A program made the translations under genes and the position numbers. Shown piece by piece: positions 33,463 to 41,891 of a DNA stretch of 64,000 nt (its first letter is position 1; the number at the start of each line of letters is the position of its first letter). The DNA comes from RHKX01 sp963823275 (GTDB taxonomy: Bacteria; Actinomycetota; Thermoleophilia; Solirubrobacterales; 70-9): NCBI GenBank assembly GCA_963823275.1, contig CAWGKW010000002.1:434001-498000 (forward strand). The letters are read 5' to 3'. Under the pieces are notes generated by a model. It did not search any database, had not been told where the DNA came from, and saw nothing but the letters and a program-made list of their open reading frames with translations.

Positions 33463-34752
33463 TCAACGCGCCGCTGACAGTTGGTACACCGGCCCGGATA
33501 CCGACACGGCGTAGACGGTACCGTCGGCGCCCTCGCCGAAGCTGGCTATCCGTTCGACCTGCGGCCCCAGTGCGGTGTCGTCGCTCGCGGACTCGCCGGG
33601 AACCGGAGTGAAGCTGCGCAGCTCGCCGACGCACAGGTCCGCGTAGAGATAGCGCCCGTAGAGGGTCGGGAGATCCTGGTCGCGGACGACTACCCCACCG
33701 GTGATCGAGCAGTTGCCGTCGCTGTGACGGGCGACGAGGGCGGGCGGGATCGAGTCGGGGGAGCTCTGATCGTCGTTGAAGCGCTCGTCGCCCTCGTAGG
33801 CCGACCATCCGAAGCTCGCCCCCGCACCGTCACCCCGAGCGACGACATCGATCTCCTCCACCGTGTCCTGGCCGACGTCGCCGATCGTCAGGTCACCGGT
33901 CTCCCGATCGAAGGAGAACCGCCACGGGTTGCGCAGTCCGTACGAGTAGATCTCGGGGCGGGCGCCCTCCTGATCGACGAACGGGTTGTCCCTCGGCACC
34001 GTGTAGGGAGAGTCCCCGTTCGGCTTCGGATCGATCCGAAGGATCTTGCCGAGCGGAGTCGAGAGGTCGAGTCCGCGGCGCTGGGGATCCCCGCCGTCGC
34101 CGCCGTCGCCGAGCCCGATGTAGAGGTACCCGTCGGGCCCGAACTGGAGCAGCCCTCCGTTGTGATTGGGATAGGGCTGATCGACCGCGAGCAACTCGCG
34201 AGCGCTCGATTCGTCCACCTCTCCGTCCCTGGCGGTGTACTCGACGATCCGCGTATCGCCGTCGGGGTTCGTGTAGTCGACGTAGAGGAGCCCTGACTTC
34301 GCGTAGTCGGGGGCGAACGCCATCGACAGGAGACCCTGCTCACCGCCGCTGACGATCTCGTCGGAGATGTCGAGGAACGTCGTCCTGCTGCCGTCCGGCG
34401 CCACTCGCTGGACGGTGCCGCCCTGCTCGACCACGTAGATGTCCTCGCCATCGCCGGCAGGCTGGGTCACGTAGAGCGGTGCCTCGAAGTCCCCGACCTT
34501 CGCCAACTTAACTCCGCCTCGGCCGTCGCCGGTCGCCGCCGGGGGGCCGCCGGGCCCGTTCGTGGTCGCGGCTTCGTTCGTCGTTGGGCCGGCGGACGTC
34601 GGCGGATCCTCGTCGCCTCCGCAGCCGGCGGCCAGGATCAGCAGCAGCACGCCTGCGGTCAGCGCGCCGACCAGCGACTCACTCGCCCTCGGTGACGACC
34701 TTTCCCTTGTCGTTGACGGTCGCCTGCGGCGCCTTTTCGTCGATCGTGACAA
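33463..34752 (-). CDS. lipoprotein with a single glucose/sorbosone dehydrogenase-type domain
   Basis: Up to 429 aa. A hydrophobic segment ends in the lipobox LAAGC, so the mature protein should be lipid-anchored. One dehydrogenase-like propeller follows, with EQGLLSMAFAPDYAKSG, NHNGG, GLGDGGDGGDPQ, LGKILRIDP and SYGLRNPWRFSFD. It is the third copy of the domain found twice in the next gene. The start is unresolved: the listed start overlaps the upstream lipoprotein gene by 74 nt and adds an odd Arg-rich leader. A GTG at 34682 overlapping the upstream stop (GTGA) would give MSRWSAR but needs one added base to reach the signal peptide. Confidence 0.85.
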   Translation of the reverse strand: MSRSTKRRRRRPSTTRERSSPRASESLVGALTAGVLLLILAAGCGGDEDPPTSAGPTTNEAATTNGPGGPPAATGDGRGGVKLAKVGDFEAPLYVTQPAGDGEDIYVVEQGGTVQRVAPDGSRTTFLDISDEIVSGGEQGLLSMAFAPDYAKSGLLYVDYTNPDGDTRIVEYTARDGEVDESSARELLAVDQPYPNHNGGLLQFGPDGYLYIGLGDGGDGGDPQRRGLDLSTPLGKILRIDPKPNGDSPYTVPRDNPFVDQEGARPEIYSYGLRNPWRFSFDRETGDLTIGDVGQDTVEEIDVVARGDGAGASFGWSAYEGDERFNDDQSSPDSIPPALVARHSDGNCSITGGVVVRDQDLPTLYGRYLYADLCVGELRSFTPVPGESASDDTALGPQVERIASFGEGADGTVYAVSVSGPVYQLSAAR

Positions 34753-35359
34753 CGAACTTGCCCTTCACTTCTCCGCCGTCCGCGTTGACGGCCAGAGCCT
34801 CACCGTCGAGTCCCGCCTCGACGCGGTAGTGAAGAGTGTAGGTACCGGCCTCGACGGCCGTGACCCTCCAGATGATCGTCTTCTCCTCGCCCGGCTCGAG
34901 TGGGCCGAAGCCGAAGGTGTTCGTCTGGGCGCGAACGCCGCCCGAGCCGCCCTTGGGCTTCGGCTCGTCGGTCGCCTGCGGGAACTTGTTCTCGAGGATC
35001 CAGATCGGACGGTTCGGGTTGGAGGCCGCCGGGTCGGCGATCCTGACCTTGAATGAGCCGTCGGCAACCCCGTCATCGGTCTCGATCGTGAATGCGAGCT
35101 CGGGCAGCGGCTCGTCCCCCGTGTTCTCGACCCCGAGGACCAGGTCGGACGTCAGCGCGAGCCGCTGGTCGGTGGGGAACCTGGCCTTGGTCACCTCGAC
35201 CGGGAAGTCGCCGGAGGGCTCGTTCGCGTTCTGCTGGACCGTGGAATCGTCCCCACCGCAGGCGGTCAGGGCCACCGCAAGGGTCGCGAGGGCGACGACG
35301 ATCGCGGAAGCGGAGGCAGAGCGGAGCGGTCCGCCGGAGCTTTTAGGTCTCTCCCCCAA
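34679..35359 (-). CDS. lipoprotein with an Ig-like beta domain, function unknown
   Basis: 226 aa. The N-terminal signal region ends in the lipobox LTACGGDD, followed by an acidic linker and a beta-rich domain (about 55-200: VLGVENTGDEPLPELAFTIET, later GPLEPGEEKTIIWRVTAVEAGTYTLHYRV). This resembles the extracellular binding or CARDB/DUF-like folds often found in secreted actinobacterial proteins. The start appears to be TTG, since no ATG or GTG is available before the signal segment. First gene of the minus-strand trio with the two dehydrogenase-like proteins, hence possibly a partner at the cell surface. Confidence 0.75.
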   Translation of the reverse strand: MGERPKSSGGPLRSASASAIVVALATLAVALTACGGDDSTVQQNANEPSGDFPVEVTKARFPTDQRLALTSDLVLGVENTGDEPLPELAFTIETDDGVADGSFKVRIADPAASNPNRPIWILENKFPQATDEPKPKGGSGGVRAQTNTFGFGPLEPGEEKTIIWRVTAVEAGTYTLHYRVEAGLDGEALAVNADGGEVKGKFVVTIDEKAPQATVNDKGKVVTEGE

Positions 35360-35554
35360 AGCGCGGGGAACATACCACGGGTCCCCTCCGCAGCCACTTG
35401 ATTTTCCACCCGTTTGCGGTCGGGGTGGATCTGTCGCCGTCGGAGCGGTCGCCTCAGACGGCCGCTCCTGCCACGCGAGGGTGGCGCGACGCCTCGCAAT
35501 GGACTAAGTTTCAGTGCCGGAGGCGAGGTCCAGGGCCGACCCTCCGCCGGAGAG

Positions 35555-36361
35555 ATGGTCAGAACCGCAGCCGATAGAGCGTTCCTTCCCGCCAAGGGCC
35601 TGTTCGAGCAGGTCGGGAACATGATCATCTTGACCGGCAAGACGCTGACCGCCGCGGTCAAGCCGCCATATCCATACGGCGGCGAGTTCATCAGCCAGTT
35701 CCTCTTCGCCCTCCAGCTCTGCTGGTTCCCGCTCTTGATCAGCACGGTTGCGTTCGGGTTCGGCGCACCCGGCCTGCAGGCGGCCAACTTCCTCGCTCTC
35801 TTCGGTTCCCTCGACAGGCTTGGTGGCTTCTTCATCCTCGCCTCGGTCCGCGAATTCGCGCCGGTCGTCACCGCGGTCGTCGTCGCCGGCGTCGCCGGGA
35901 CCGCGATCACGGCCGACCTCGGTGCCCGCAAGATCCGCGAGGAGCTGGACGCGCTGATGGTGCTCGGCGTCGATCCGATCAAGAACCTGGTCGTACCCCG
36001 TTTCCTCAGCCTGATGCTGATAACCGGACTGCTCAACATCTACGCGCTGCTGTTCGGGATCAGCGGTGGGCTCTTCGCCATGCTGACCTACGGCGAGCCG
36101 CTCGGCGGTTTCTTCGCCACCCTGTTCAACAACGCCTCGGTGACGGACCTCTGGGGCTCGGTGGTGAAGACGACCCTGTTCGGCGCGATCATCGCGATCG
36201 TCTGCTCCTACAAAGGGATGAATGCGTCCGGAGGTGCCGCGGGAGTGGGCACCGCGGTCAATCAGGCGGTCGTGGTCGCCTTCATGGGCGTCTTCGCGTT
36301 CAACTACGTCTTCACCCAGACGCTGCTCGCCACCCACCCCGAGATCAGCACGATCAAGTGA
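35555..36361 (+). CDS. mlaE: MlaE/YrbE-family MCE ABC permease, first copy
   Basis: 268 aa from ATG at 35555 (the frame is open earlier to 35414). The MlaE permease domain is recognised from EFAPVVTAVVVAGVAGTAITADLGARKIREELDALMVLGVDPIKNLVVPRFLSLML and the ending YKGMNASGGAAGVGTAVNQAVV, with about five to six membrane helices. It forms a membrane channel with the second permease and the MlaF-like ATPase, moving lipid-type substrates for MCE proteins. Actinobacterial mce loci carry two YrbE genes in tandem, as here. No MCE substrate-binding gene follows in the window. Confidence 0.93.
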   Translation: MVRTAADRAFLPAKGLFEQVGNMIILTGKTLTAAVKPPYPYGGEFISQFLFALQLCWFPLLISTVAFGFGAPGLQAANFLALFGSLDRLGGFFILASVREFAPVVTAVVVAGVAGTAITADLGARKIREELDALMVLGVDPIKNLVVPRFLSLMLITGLLNIYALLFGISGGLFAMLTYGEPLGGFFATLFNNASVTDLWGSVVKTTLFGAIIAIVCSYKGMNASGGAAGVGTAVNQAVVVAFMGVFAFNYVFTQTLLATHPEISTIK

Positions 36362-36374
36362 CGGCGCCGGTCTG

Positions 36375-37169
36375 ATGGGCTGGCTTGCGGTGCCGCGGGA
36401 GTGGCTTTCCTCGATGGGGGAGATCTCCCGCTTCTGCCTGCGGGTCATGGGCCTTGTCTTCACGGGTCGCGTCTTCCACTTCTTCGGTGAGGCGCTGCGC
36501 CAGGCCGGCGTCCTGATCCTCGGCTCGACGATCGTGATCTGGGGACTTGTCTTCATCCTCGGACTGCAGTGCGGGATCGAGGGCGCCTACTTCAACCGCT
36601 CGGTCGGCGCTCCCTCCTACGCCGCCACGTTCGCGGCATGGTGCGACCTCCGCGAGGTCACTCCCTACGCCTTCGGCTACATGATGAGCGCGAAGGTGGG
36701 CACCGGAATCGTGGCTGAGCTCGGTGCGATGAGAATCTCCGACGAGATTGACGCGCTGGAGGTGATGGGGATCCAGCCGGTCACGTTCCTGGCCGCGACT
36801 CGTTTGCTCGCCGCCTGGATCACGATTCCGTTCATGTACCTGGCCGCGATCGGCATCGCGTTCGTCGCCTCCTACATCGCCGTGGTCGAGCAGATCGGCG
36901 ACACCTCCAGCGGCGGATACCTCTTGATCTTCTGGATGTTCCAGAATCCGCCCGACCTCGTATTCAGCATGATCAAAGCCATGATGATGTCGACCGCCAT
37001 CGTGCTCGTCGGCTGTTACTACGGCTACACGGCCGGAGGTGGGCCGGTCGGGGTGGGGACCGCAACCGCGAAGTCGATGGTGCTTAACATCGTCCTCGTG
37101 CACATCATCGGGATGATGGGAACGCTTGTCTTCTGGGGCGCCAATCCAAGGGCACCGATCGGTGGCTGA
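36375..37169 (+). CDS. mlaE: MlaE/YrbE-family MCE ABC permease, second copy
   Basis: 264 aa from ATG at 36375. The conserved cytoplasmic loop GYMMSAKVGTGIVAELGAMRISDEIDALEVMGIQPVTFLAATRLLAAW and the ending YYGYTAGGGPVGVGTATAKSMVLNIV are the hallmarks of the YrbE/MlaE permease. It is the partner of the copy 13 bp upstream; the two differ in the N-terminal helix and loop length, as YrbEA and YrbEB usually do. It is followed after 21 bp by the ATPase. Substrate is probably a lipid or sterol; direction of transport is not readable. Confidence 0.93.
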   Translation: MGWLAVPREWLSSMGEISRFCLRVMGLVFTGRVFHFFGEALRQAGVLILGSTIVIWGLVFILGLQCGIEGAYFNRSVGAPSYAATFAAWCDLREVTPYAFGYMMSAKVGTGIVAELGAMRISDEIDALEVMGIQPVTFLAATRLLAAWITIPFMYLAAIGIAFVASYIAVVEQIGDTSSGGYLLIFWMFQNPPDLVFSMIKAMMMSTAIVLVGCYYGYTAGGGPVGVGTATAKSMVLNIVLVHIIGMMGTLVFWGANPRAPIGG

Positions 37170-37190
37170 ACTGTGAACGAGGAGGAGAAC

Positions 37191-38159
37191 GTGGCAGCGG
37201 AGAACCAAGAAGGATACCCCGCGCCCACTCCTGCGCCGGCGGCCGCGCCCGCCGCGCCGTCGCCCACCGACGAGTTCGGCGACGATCCCGATTCGGCGGC
37301 TCCCGAGCTCGGCAAGCTGAATGTCGACTACACGATCCCCGGAGTCGAACCCGGTGACACCAACCCCTACCGCTGGCACACCGGTAAGACGAAGGGCGCC
37401 GGCGGCGACGTGGCGATCGAGGTCATTGACCTGGTCAAGCAGTTCGGCAACACCAGGATCCAGAACGGGCTCAACCTCGGCCTTCCCGACGACGAGGTCT
37501 CAATGGTCCTCGGACCGTCCGGCACCGGTAAGAGCGTGCTGATCAAGCTGATCGTGGGCCTGCTCTACCCGGACGCCGGCGACATCCTCGTTCAGGGCGA
37601 GTCGGTGCCGAACATGACCGACGACGAACTCTTCGAGATGCGTAAGAAGTTCGGGCTGCTCTTCCAGGACGGCGCGCTGTTCGGATCGATGAACATCTAC
37701 GACAACACCGCCTTCCCGCTGCGCCAGCACACCGACAAGTCGGAGGAGGAGATCTCCGAGATCTGCAATCGGCGGCTTCTGGAGGTGGGCCTCGCGGAGG
37801 CTCATTACAAGATGCCGAACGAGCTCTCGGGCGGTATGCGAAAGCGCGCCGGGTTCGCCCGCGCGCTGGTGCTCGACCCCGCGATCGTCTTCTTCGATGA
37901 ACCCGACTCGGGACTCGATCCGGTGCGGACCGCCTTGCTCTGCGAGCTGATCCGCGAGATTCACGACGAGAACGGCGGCTGCTATCTGGTGATCAGCCAC
38001 GATCTCGGCACCGCACGCCGCATCGCGGATTTCATCGCCGTCCTCTGGAAGGGGCGGATCGTCGAGAGCGGGCCCTCGGAGGAGCTCTTCGAGTCGGAGA
38101 ACGACTTCGTCCGCCAGTTCCTGAACGCAGAGGTCGACGGCCCGTTGGCCATGGACTAG
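37191..38159 (+). CDS. mlaF: MlaF/Mkl-type MCE ABC transporter ATPase
   Basis: 322 aa from GTG at 37191, chosen because AGGAGG stands 5 nt upstream; a GTG at 37173 lacks a ribosome site. After a Pro/Ala-rich N-terminal tail of about 70 residues the ABC domain shows Walker A GPSGTGKS, the Q-loop FQDGALFGSMN typical of Mla/Mkl ATPases, the signature LSGGMRKR, Walker B AIVFFDEPDSGLDP and the switch histidine in ISHDLGT. It energises the two upstream permeases. The long disordered N-terminal extension is unusual for MlaF. A conserved-end repeat element follows 34 nt after the stop. Confidence 0.94.
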   Translation: MAAENQEGYPAPTPAPAAAPAAPSPTDEFGDDPDSAAPELGKLNVDYTIPGVEPGDTNPYRWHTGKTKGAGGDVAIEVIDLVKQFGNTRIQNGLNLGLPDDEVSMVLGPSGTGKSVLIKLIVGLLYPDAGDILVQGESVPNMTDDELFEMRKKFGLLFQDGALFGSMNIYDNTAFPLRQHTDKSEEEISEICNRRLLEVGLAEAHYKMPNELSGGMRKRAGFARALVLDPAIVFFDEPDSGLDPVRTALLCELIREIHDENGGCYLVISHDLGTARRIADFIAVLWKGRIVESGPSEELFESENDFVRQFLNAEVDGPLAMD

Positions 38160-38543
38160 TTCCCGGGGCCCGGGGGTCTGGGAGTCGGCGGTGGGCGTGG
38201 CCTGCCGAGGGCCTCGCCGGCCGGTGAGAGTCGGTTGGGCTGGGTAGGGGAGGATTTGGGAGGTCGGCCACCTTCACCCGCCTGCCAAGGCACTTCTTCA
38301 ATCGGTCGTGTGATCGTGTTCGCTCACGGGTAGCAATGACACGATCGATGGCCCACGCCCACCGATCGCGCCTTGGGGCCGGTCCTCGTGAACGCTGATC
38401 CGCGGGTGGCGCGGGCGGGCGTCGACATCCGAGCGTCAGCGAGCGGTGCGATGCACCTCGCGAGGGGACCCGCGGTCTGGCGTTCTCGCTGGGAGCGACA
38501 ACCGGACCCATGGCGCTCGTCAGGCCCCTAACCTGAATGGCTG
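38160..38543. other. 384-bp intergenic region after mlaF
   Basis: No credible gene. It holds the second conserved-end element (38194-38405) and, at its right end, a -10-like TAACCT (38529-38534) 9 nt before the ATG of the RND exporter, which may give a nearly leaderless transcript. Confidence 0.6.
38194..38405 (+). repeat. conserved-end structured element, copy 2 (candidate ncRNA/repeat)
   Basis: The ends match those of the element after erpA (18-nt 5-prime box with one change, 24-nt 3-prime box with one change). The 5-prime change turns a C-G pair of the outer stem into U-G, so pairing is kept on the plus strand (CGUGG with CCGCG); the inner CGAGG/CCTCG stem is unchanged. The interior is longer than in copy 1 and has its own nested stems: CCAAGGC/GCCTTGG (38285/38370), ATCGGT/ACCGAT (38301/38361) and GATCGTGT/ACACGATC (38312/38339). 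A second CCTGCC-AAGG box opens this interior at 38281. Confidence 0.6.
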
Positions 38544-41066
38544 ATGCGTCGCCTGCTTGGCCGCATAGGAGAGTGGTCGGTCACCCACCCGGCGGCGGCG
38601 ATCGCCGGGGTCGTTTCCGTGGTTGCGATCGTCACCGTTGTCGGGGCACTGCGGCTGTCGCCGGACGCGGGTACCGACAAGCTGGTGAACAACGGCTCCG
38701 CTGCCTTTGAGGGGACCGAGCGGTTCCGCGAGCGGTTCGGCGACGACCCCATCATCGTCCTGGCCAAGGGGGATCTGAAGCAGCTGATGCTGACCGACGA
38801 CATCAGCCGCCTGCTCGCTCTCGAGACCTGCCTGGCCGGCAGCCCCGACGCGAGCGGTCAGTATGCGGCTGAGGTCTGCCGCGACATCGCCGAGCTCGGG
38901 GCGACGCGGGTGGTCTTCGGGCCGGCCACGTTCATCAACGAGGCGGCGTCGCAGGCCAATCAGGCCATCCTCCAGCAGGTCCAGGCGCTCCAGGGTGCAT
39001 CGGCGGCCGAGCAGCAGCGGGCCCTCCGGCGGTTCACCAAGACCGGTCTCAGCCTGACCACGGTCCTCCAGGGCCTCTCGATGGAGAACACGCAGTTCGT
39101 CTCGTCGATCGTCTTCGACGAGACCCGAGCGGGAGCCCCGCCCAAGCCGAAGTTCGGCTATCTGTTCCCGAGCGATCGCGGGGCGTTGATCTCGATCCGG
39201 CTGCAACCGGGCATCTCCGAGGACACGCGCCGCGAAGCGATCGGGCTGATTCGCACCGCGGTGGGTGAGGATGCCTTCGCTCTCAGCGAAGGCAGCTATG
39301 ACATCTCGGGGGTCCCGGTGATCGTGCAGGGCCTCGCCGACGCCCTCGGCGGGCAGATCGTGTTGCTCTTCACCTCCGCCTTGCTGGTCATGGCCGTCGT
39401 TCTCGTTCTCGTCTTCGGCCCGCCGCTGCGGCTGCTCCCGCTCGTCATCGCGCTTGGCGCGGCAGGCTTCGCCTTCGGCCTGCTCTCGCTGCTCGGCGGT
39501 AGCCTGACGATGGCTTCGGTTGCGGTGTTGCCGGTCGTGATCGGCCTGGCCGTCGACTACGCGATCCAGCTCCAGGCCCGGTTTCGGGAGGCAGCGGGCC
39601 GTGGTGAGCGGCCCCCCGCCGCAGCGGTGATGGCGGCTGTTCGCGGTGGTCCGGTGATCGGGATCGCCGCCCTCGCAACGTCCGTCGGCTTCCTCTCCCT
39701 GACCCTGTCGCCGATCCCGATGGTTCGCGAGTTCGCGATCGCCCTCGTCGCCGGCATCTTCGCCGCCCTGATCATCTCGCTGACGGCGGGCTTGGCAGCG
39801 CTCTCGATGGCGGAGCCGACCCCCTCATCTCCGTCGGGCGGTGGACTCGGGCGGGGCATCGGGGCGACGCTCCGGCGGCGCGGCGCGGCGGCATCGCGCG
39901 TCGCCCTGGCGGCGTCGATCGAAAAGCCCGGCAGGGTGCTGATCGTGGCGACGGTGCTGGCGCTGACCGGCTGGGTCGCGGGGGCCGGGACCAAGGTCGT
40001 CAGCGACATCCGCGAGCTTGTTCCGGCCGACCTGGCCGCGCTCGAATCCGTCGACAACCTCCAGGAGGTGACCGGCGTCTCCCAGGAGCTCGACGTGATC
40101 GTCGGCGGCGACGTGACCTCGCCCGCGGCGATCAGCTGGATGAACGGGTTCAAGCAGCGCGTCCTCTCCGAGCACGGATTCGGTGGAGCCGCACCGAGCT
40201 GTCTGGCGCCGGGCACCGAACTCTGCCCGGGGCCGGCCCTCTCCGATCTCTTCGATCTGAGCTCGGGCCGGCCGCCGAGCGGCGAGCGCGTGACGGCGGT
40301 TCTCGATGCCGTGCCCCCGTACTTCTCGCAGGCAGTCCTCTCGCGGGCCGAGGCCGGAGATGTGGCGAACGTCTCGTTCCTGATCCCGGTCATGCCGTTG
40401 GACGAGCAGGAGGCCCTGATCGGTGAGATCCGCTCCGAGCTCGATCCACCCGAGGGAATCACCGCCGAGGTCGTCGGCCTGCCGGTGCTGACCGCGGATG
40501 CGAACAAGGAGCTCTCCGGCTCCCGATACTGGCTGACGATCGTCGGCCTGCTCGCGGTCGGGGTCGTTCTGCTCGCCTTCTACCGGTCCCCGTCGCGAGC
40601 CCTGGTGCCGCTGCTTCCGATCGCGCTTGCCACCGGCTGGTCGGCGCTGGTCCTCGAGGCGATCGGAATCCCGCTCAACCCGATGTCCGCGACGCTGGGC
40701 GCGCTCGTGATCGCCGTCGCAACCGAGTTCAGCGTGATCCTCTCGGCTCGCTATCACGAGGAGCGTGAGTCGGGGTCGACCATCGGCGAGGCTCTGCGCA
40801 GGACCTACGCCCGCACCGGCAAGGCGGTGCTCGCATCCGGGCTGACCTCGATCGCCGGCTTCGGGGTACTCGCCTTCAGCGGGATCACGATGCTGCGCGA
40901 CTTCGGGCTCGTCACGGTGGTCGATCTCTCGGTCGCGTTGCTCGGCGTGATGTTGGTCCTGCCCGCGGCCCTCGTCTGGTCGGAGGCGGGCTTTCATCCG
41001 TTCCCCTCGATCTGGCGGTCGGTCCGGTCGTTTCGTCCACGCCGACGCGCCGATGCTTCGGTCTGA
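38544..41066 (+). CDS. RND-superfamily (MMPL/HpnN-like) exporter
   Basis: 840 aa. The N-terminal helix is followed by a large extracytoplasmic domain (about 40-260), five to six helices (about 265-430, with VVIGLAVDYAIQLQARFREAAGRG, the RND signature region), a second extracytoplasmic domain (about 480-660) and five more helices (LNPMSATLGALVIAVATEFSVILSARYHEE). Two-fold internal symmetry is clear. Family members export lipids (MmpL, HpnN). Its position just after an MCE permease/ATPase set suggests envelope lipid handling. The start is ATG without a clear ribosome site. Confidence 0.9.
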   Translation: MRRLLGRIGEWSVTHPAAAIAGVVSVVAIVTVVGALRLSPDAGTDKLVNNGSAAFEGTERFRERFGDDPIIVLAKGDLKQLMLTDDISRLLALETCLAGSPDASGQYAAEVCRDIAELGATRVVFGPATFINEAASQANQAILQQVQALQGASAAEQQRALRRFTKTGLSLTTVLQGLSMENTQFVSSIVFDETRAGAPPKPKFGYLFPSDRGALISIRLQPGISEDTRREAIGLIRTAVGEDAFALSEGSYDISGVPVIVQGLADALGGQIVLLFTSALLVMAVVLVLVFGPPLRLLPLVIALGAAGFAFGLLSLLGGSLTMASVAVLPVVIGLAVDYAIQLQARFREAAGRGERPPAAAVMAAVRGGPVIGIAALATSVGFLSLTLSPIPMVREFAIALVAGIFAALIISLTAGLAALSMAEPTPSSPSGGGLGRGIGATLRRRGAAASRVALAASIEKPGRVLIVATVLALTGWVAGAGTKVVSDIRELVPADLAALESVDNLQEVTGVSQELDVIVGGDVTSPAAISWMNGFKQRVLSEHGFGGAAPSCLAPGTELCPGPALSDLFDLSSGRPPSGERVTAVLDAVPPYFSQAVLSRAEAGDVANVSFLIPVMPLDEQEALIGEIRSELDPPEGITAEVVGLPVLTADANKELSGSRYWLTIVGLLAVGVVLLAFYRSPSRALVPLLPIALATGWSALVLEAIGIPLNPMSATLGALVIAVATEFSVILSARYHEERESGSTIGEALRRTYARTGKAVLASGLTSIAGFGVLAFSGITMLRDFGLVTVVDLSVALLGVMLVLPAALVWSEAGFHPFPSIWRSVRSFRPRRRADASV

Positions 41067-41069
41067 TCG

Positions 41070-41891
41070 ATGGGCGACGACGACGATCGCGGCGGGTCGG
41101 GGGGCGACGGCTGGTGGCCGGAGGACGACTCCCCGCGGAAGCGTAAGCCGCCGCCCCGGCCCGCGAAGGATGCCGAGGGCGGCCCACCGCGCCCACCGCG
41201 CGGCCTCGCCAGCCCGGGCCGGCCTCGACCGAGCGGCCGCTACACGATGTTCGTGGGGGTGGCCTTCGTCGCGCTGATCGCGGTCGCGCTGCTGAATCTC
41301 GTCAACAACGAAGATGCCGGCATTCTCGGAACGAGTGCCGGCAATCGCGGATTGCCGCTCGCGGAATTCGCCGTTCCCGTCGCCCTCGCCTCCGTCGATG
41401 CCGACGCGAACATCGCCCAGGACGACTGCGAGACCTCTCGGAATCCCTGCCCGGAGGATGAGCGGCGGGCTCCGGCCTGTGAGATCGACGAGGCCGACGC
41501 GATCCGGGTCTGCGATCTCTTCGACCGGCCCCTGGCGATCTCGTTCTGGTTCACCCGCGGCGGCGACTGCATTCCCACCCAGGACGCCTTCGACGAGGTC
41601 GCCTCCCGGTTCAGGGGCCGGGTGAACTTCCTCAGCATCAACGTGCGCGACGATCCCGGAGAGGTCGCCGGGATCGTGCGCGAGCGTGGCTGGAGCGTGC
41701 CGGTCGGCCTTGACCGCGACGGCGCGGTCTCGAACCTCTACCGGGTCGGGGTCTGCCCGACGTTCGTGCTCGCCTATCCGGGGGGGATCCTCCACGAAGC
41801 CGAGATCGGGGACCAGAACGCAGATCAGCTCGAAGGCCTGATCGAAGGCCTGATCGCCGCGTCTCGTACGCGAGCCGAGGAGACCAGGTGA
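41070..41891 (+). CDS. membrane-anchored thioredoxin-fold protein with degenerate active site
   Basis: 273 aa. A disordered acidic/basic N terminus (1-55) precedes one transmembrane helix (about 58-78), so the C-terminal domain is extracytoplasmic. That domain (about 130-260) follows the TlpA/AhpC fold: ISFWFTRGGDCIPTQDAFDEVASRF, NFLSINVRDD, VPVGLDRDGAVSNLYRVGVCPTFVLAYPGG with the cis-proline before Thr. The usual CxxC is reduced to CIPT with a single cysteine, so disulfide reductase activity is unlikely; a single-cysteine peroxidase-like or binding role is possible. It starts 3 bp after the RND stop and overlaps the next gene by 1 nt. Confidence 0.82.
   Translation: MGDDDDRGGSGGDGWWPEDDSPRKRKPPPRPAKDAEGGPPRPPRGLASPGRPRPSGRYTMFVGVAFVALIAVALLNLVNNEDAGILGTSAGNRGLPLAEFAVPVALASVDADANIAQDDCETSRNPCPEDERRAPACEIDEADAIRVCDLFDRPLAISFWFTRGGDCIPTQDAFDEVASRFRGRVNFLSINVRDDPGEVAGIVRERGWSVPVGLDRDGAVSNLYRVGVCPTFVLAYPGGILHEAEIGDQNADQLEGLIEGLIAASRTRAEETR

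Noticed and set aside
39825..41795. 656-codon minus-strand ORF opposite the RND exporter
   Set aside because: Antisense shadow of two well-supported plus-strand genes; no signal, domain or ribosome site.
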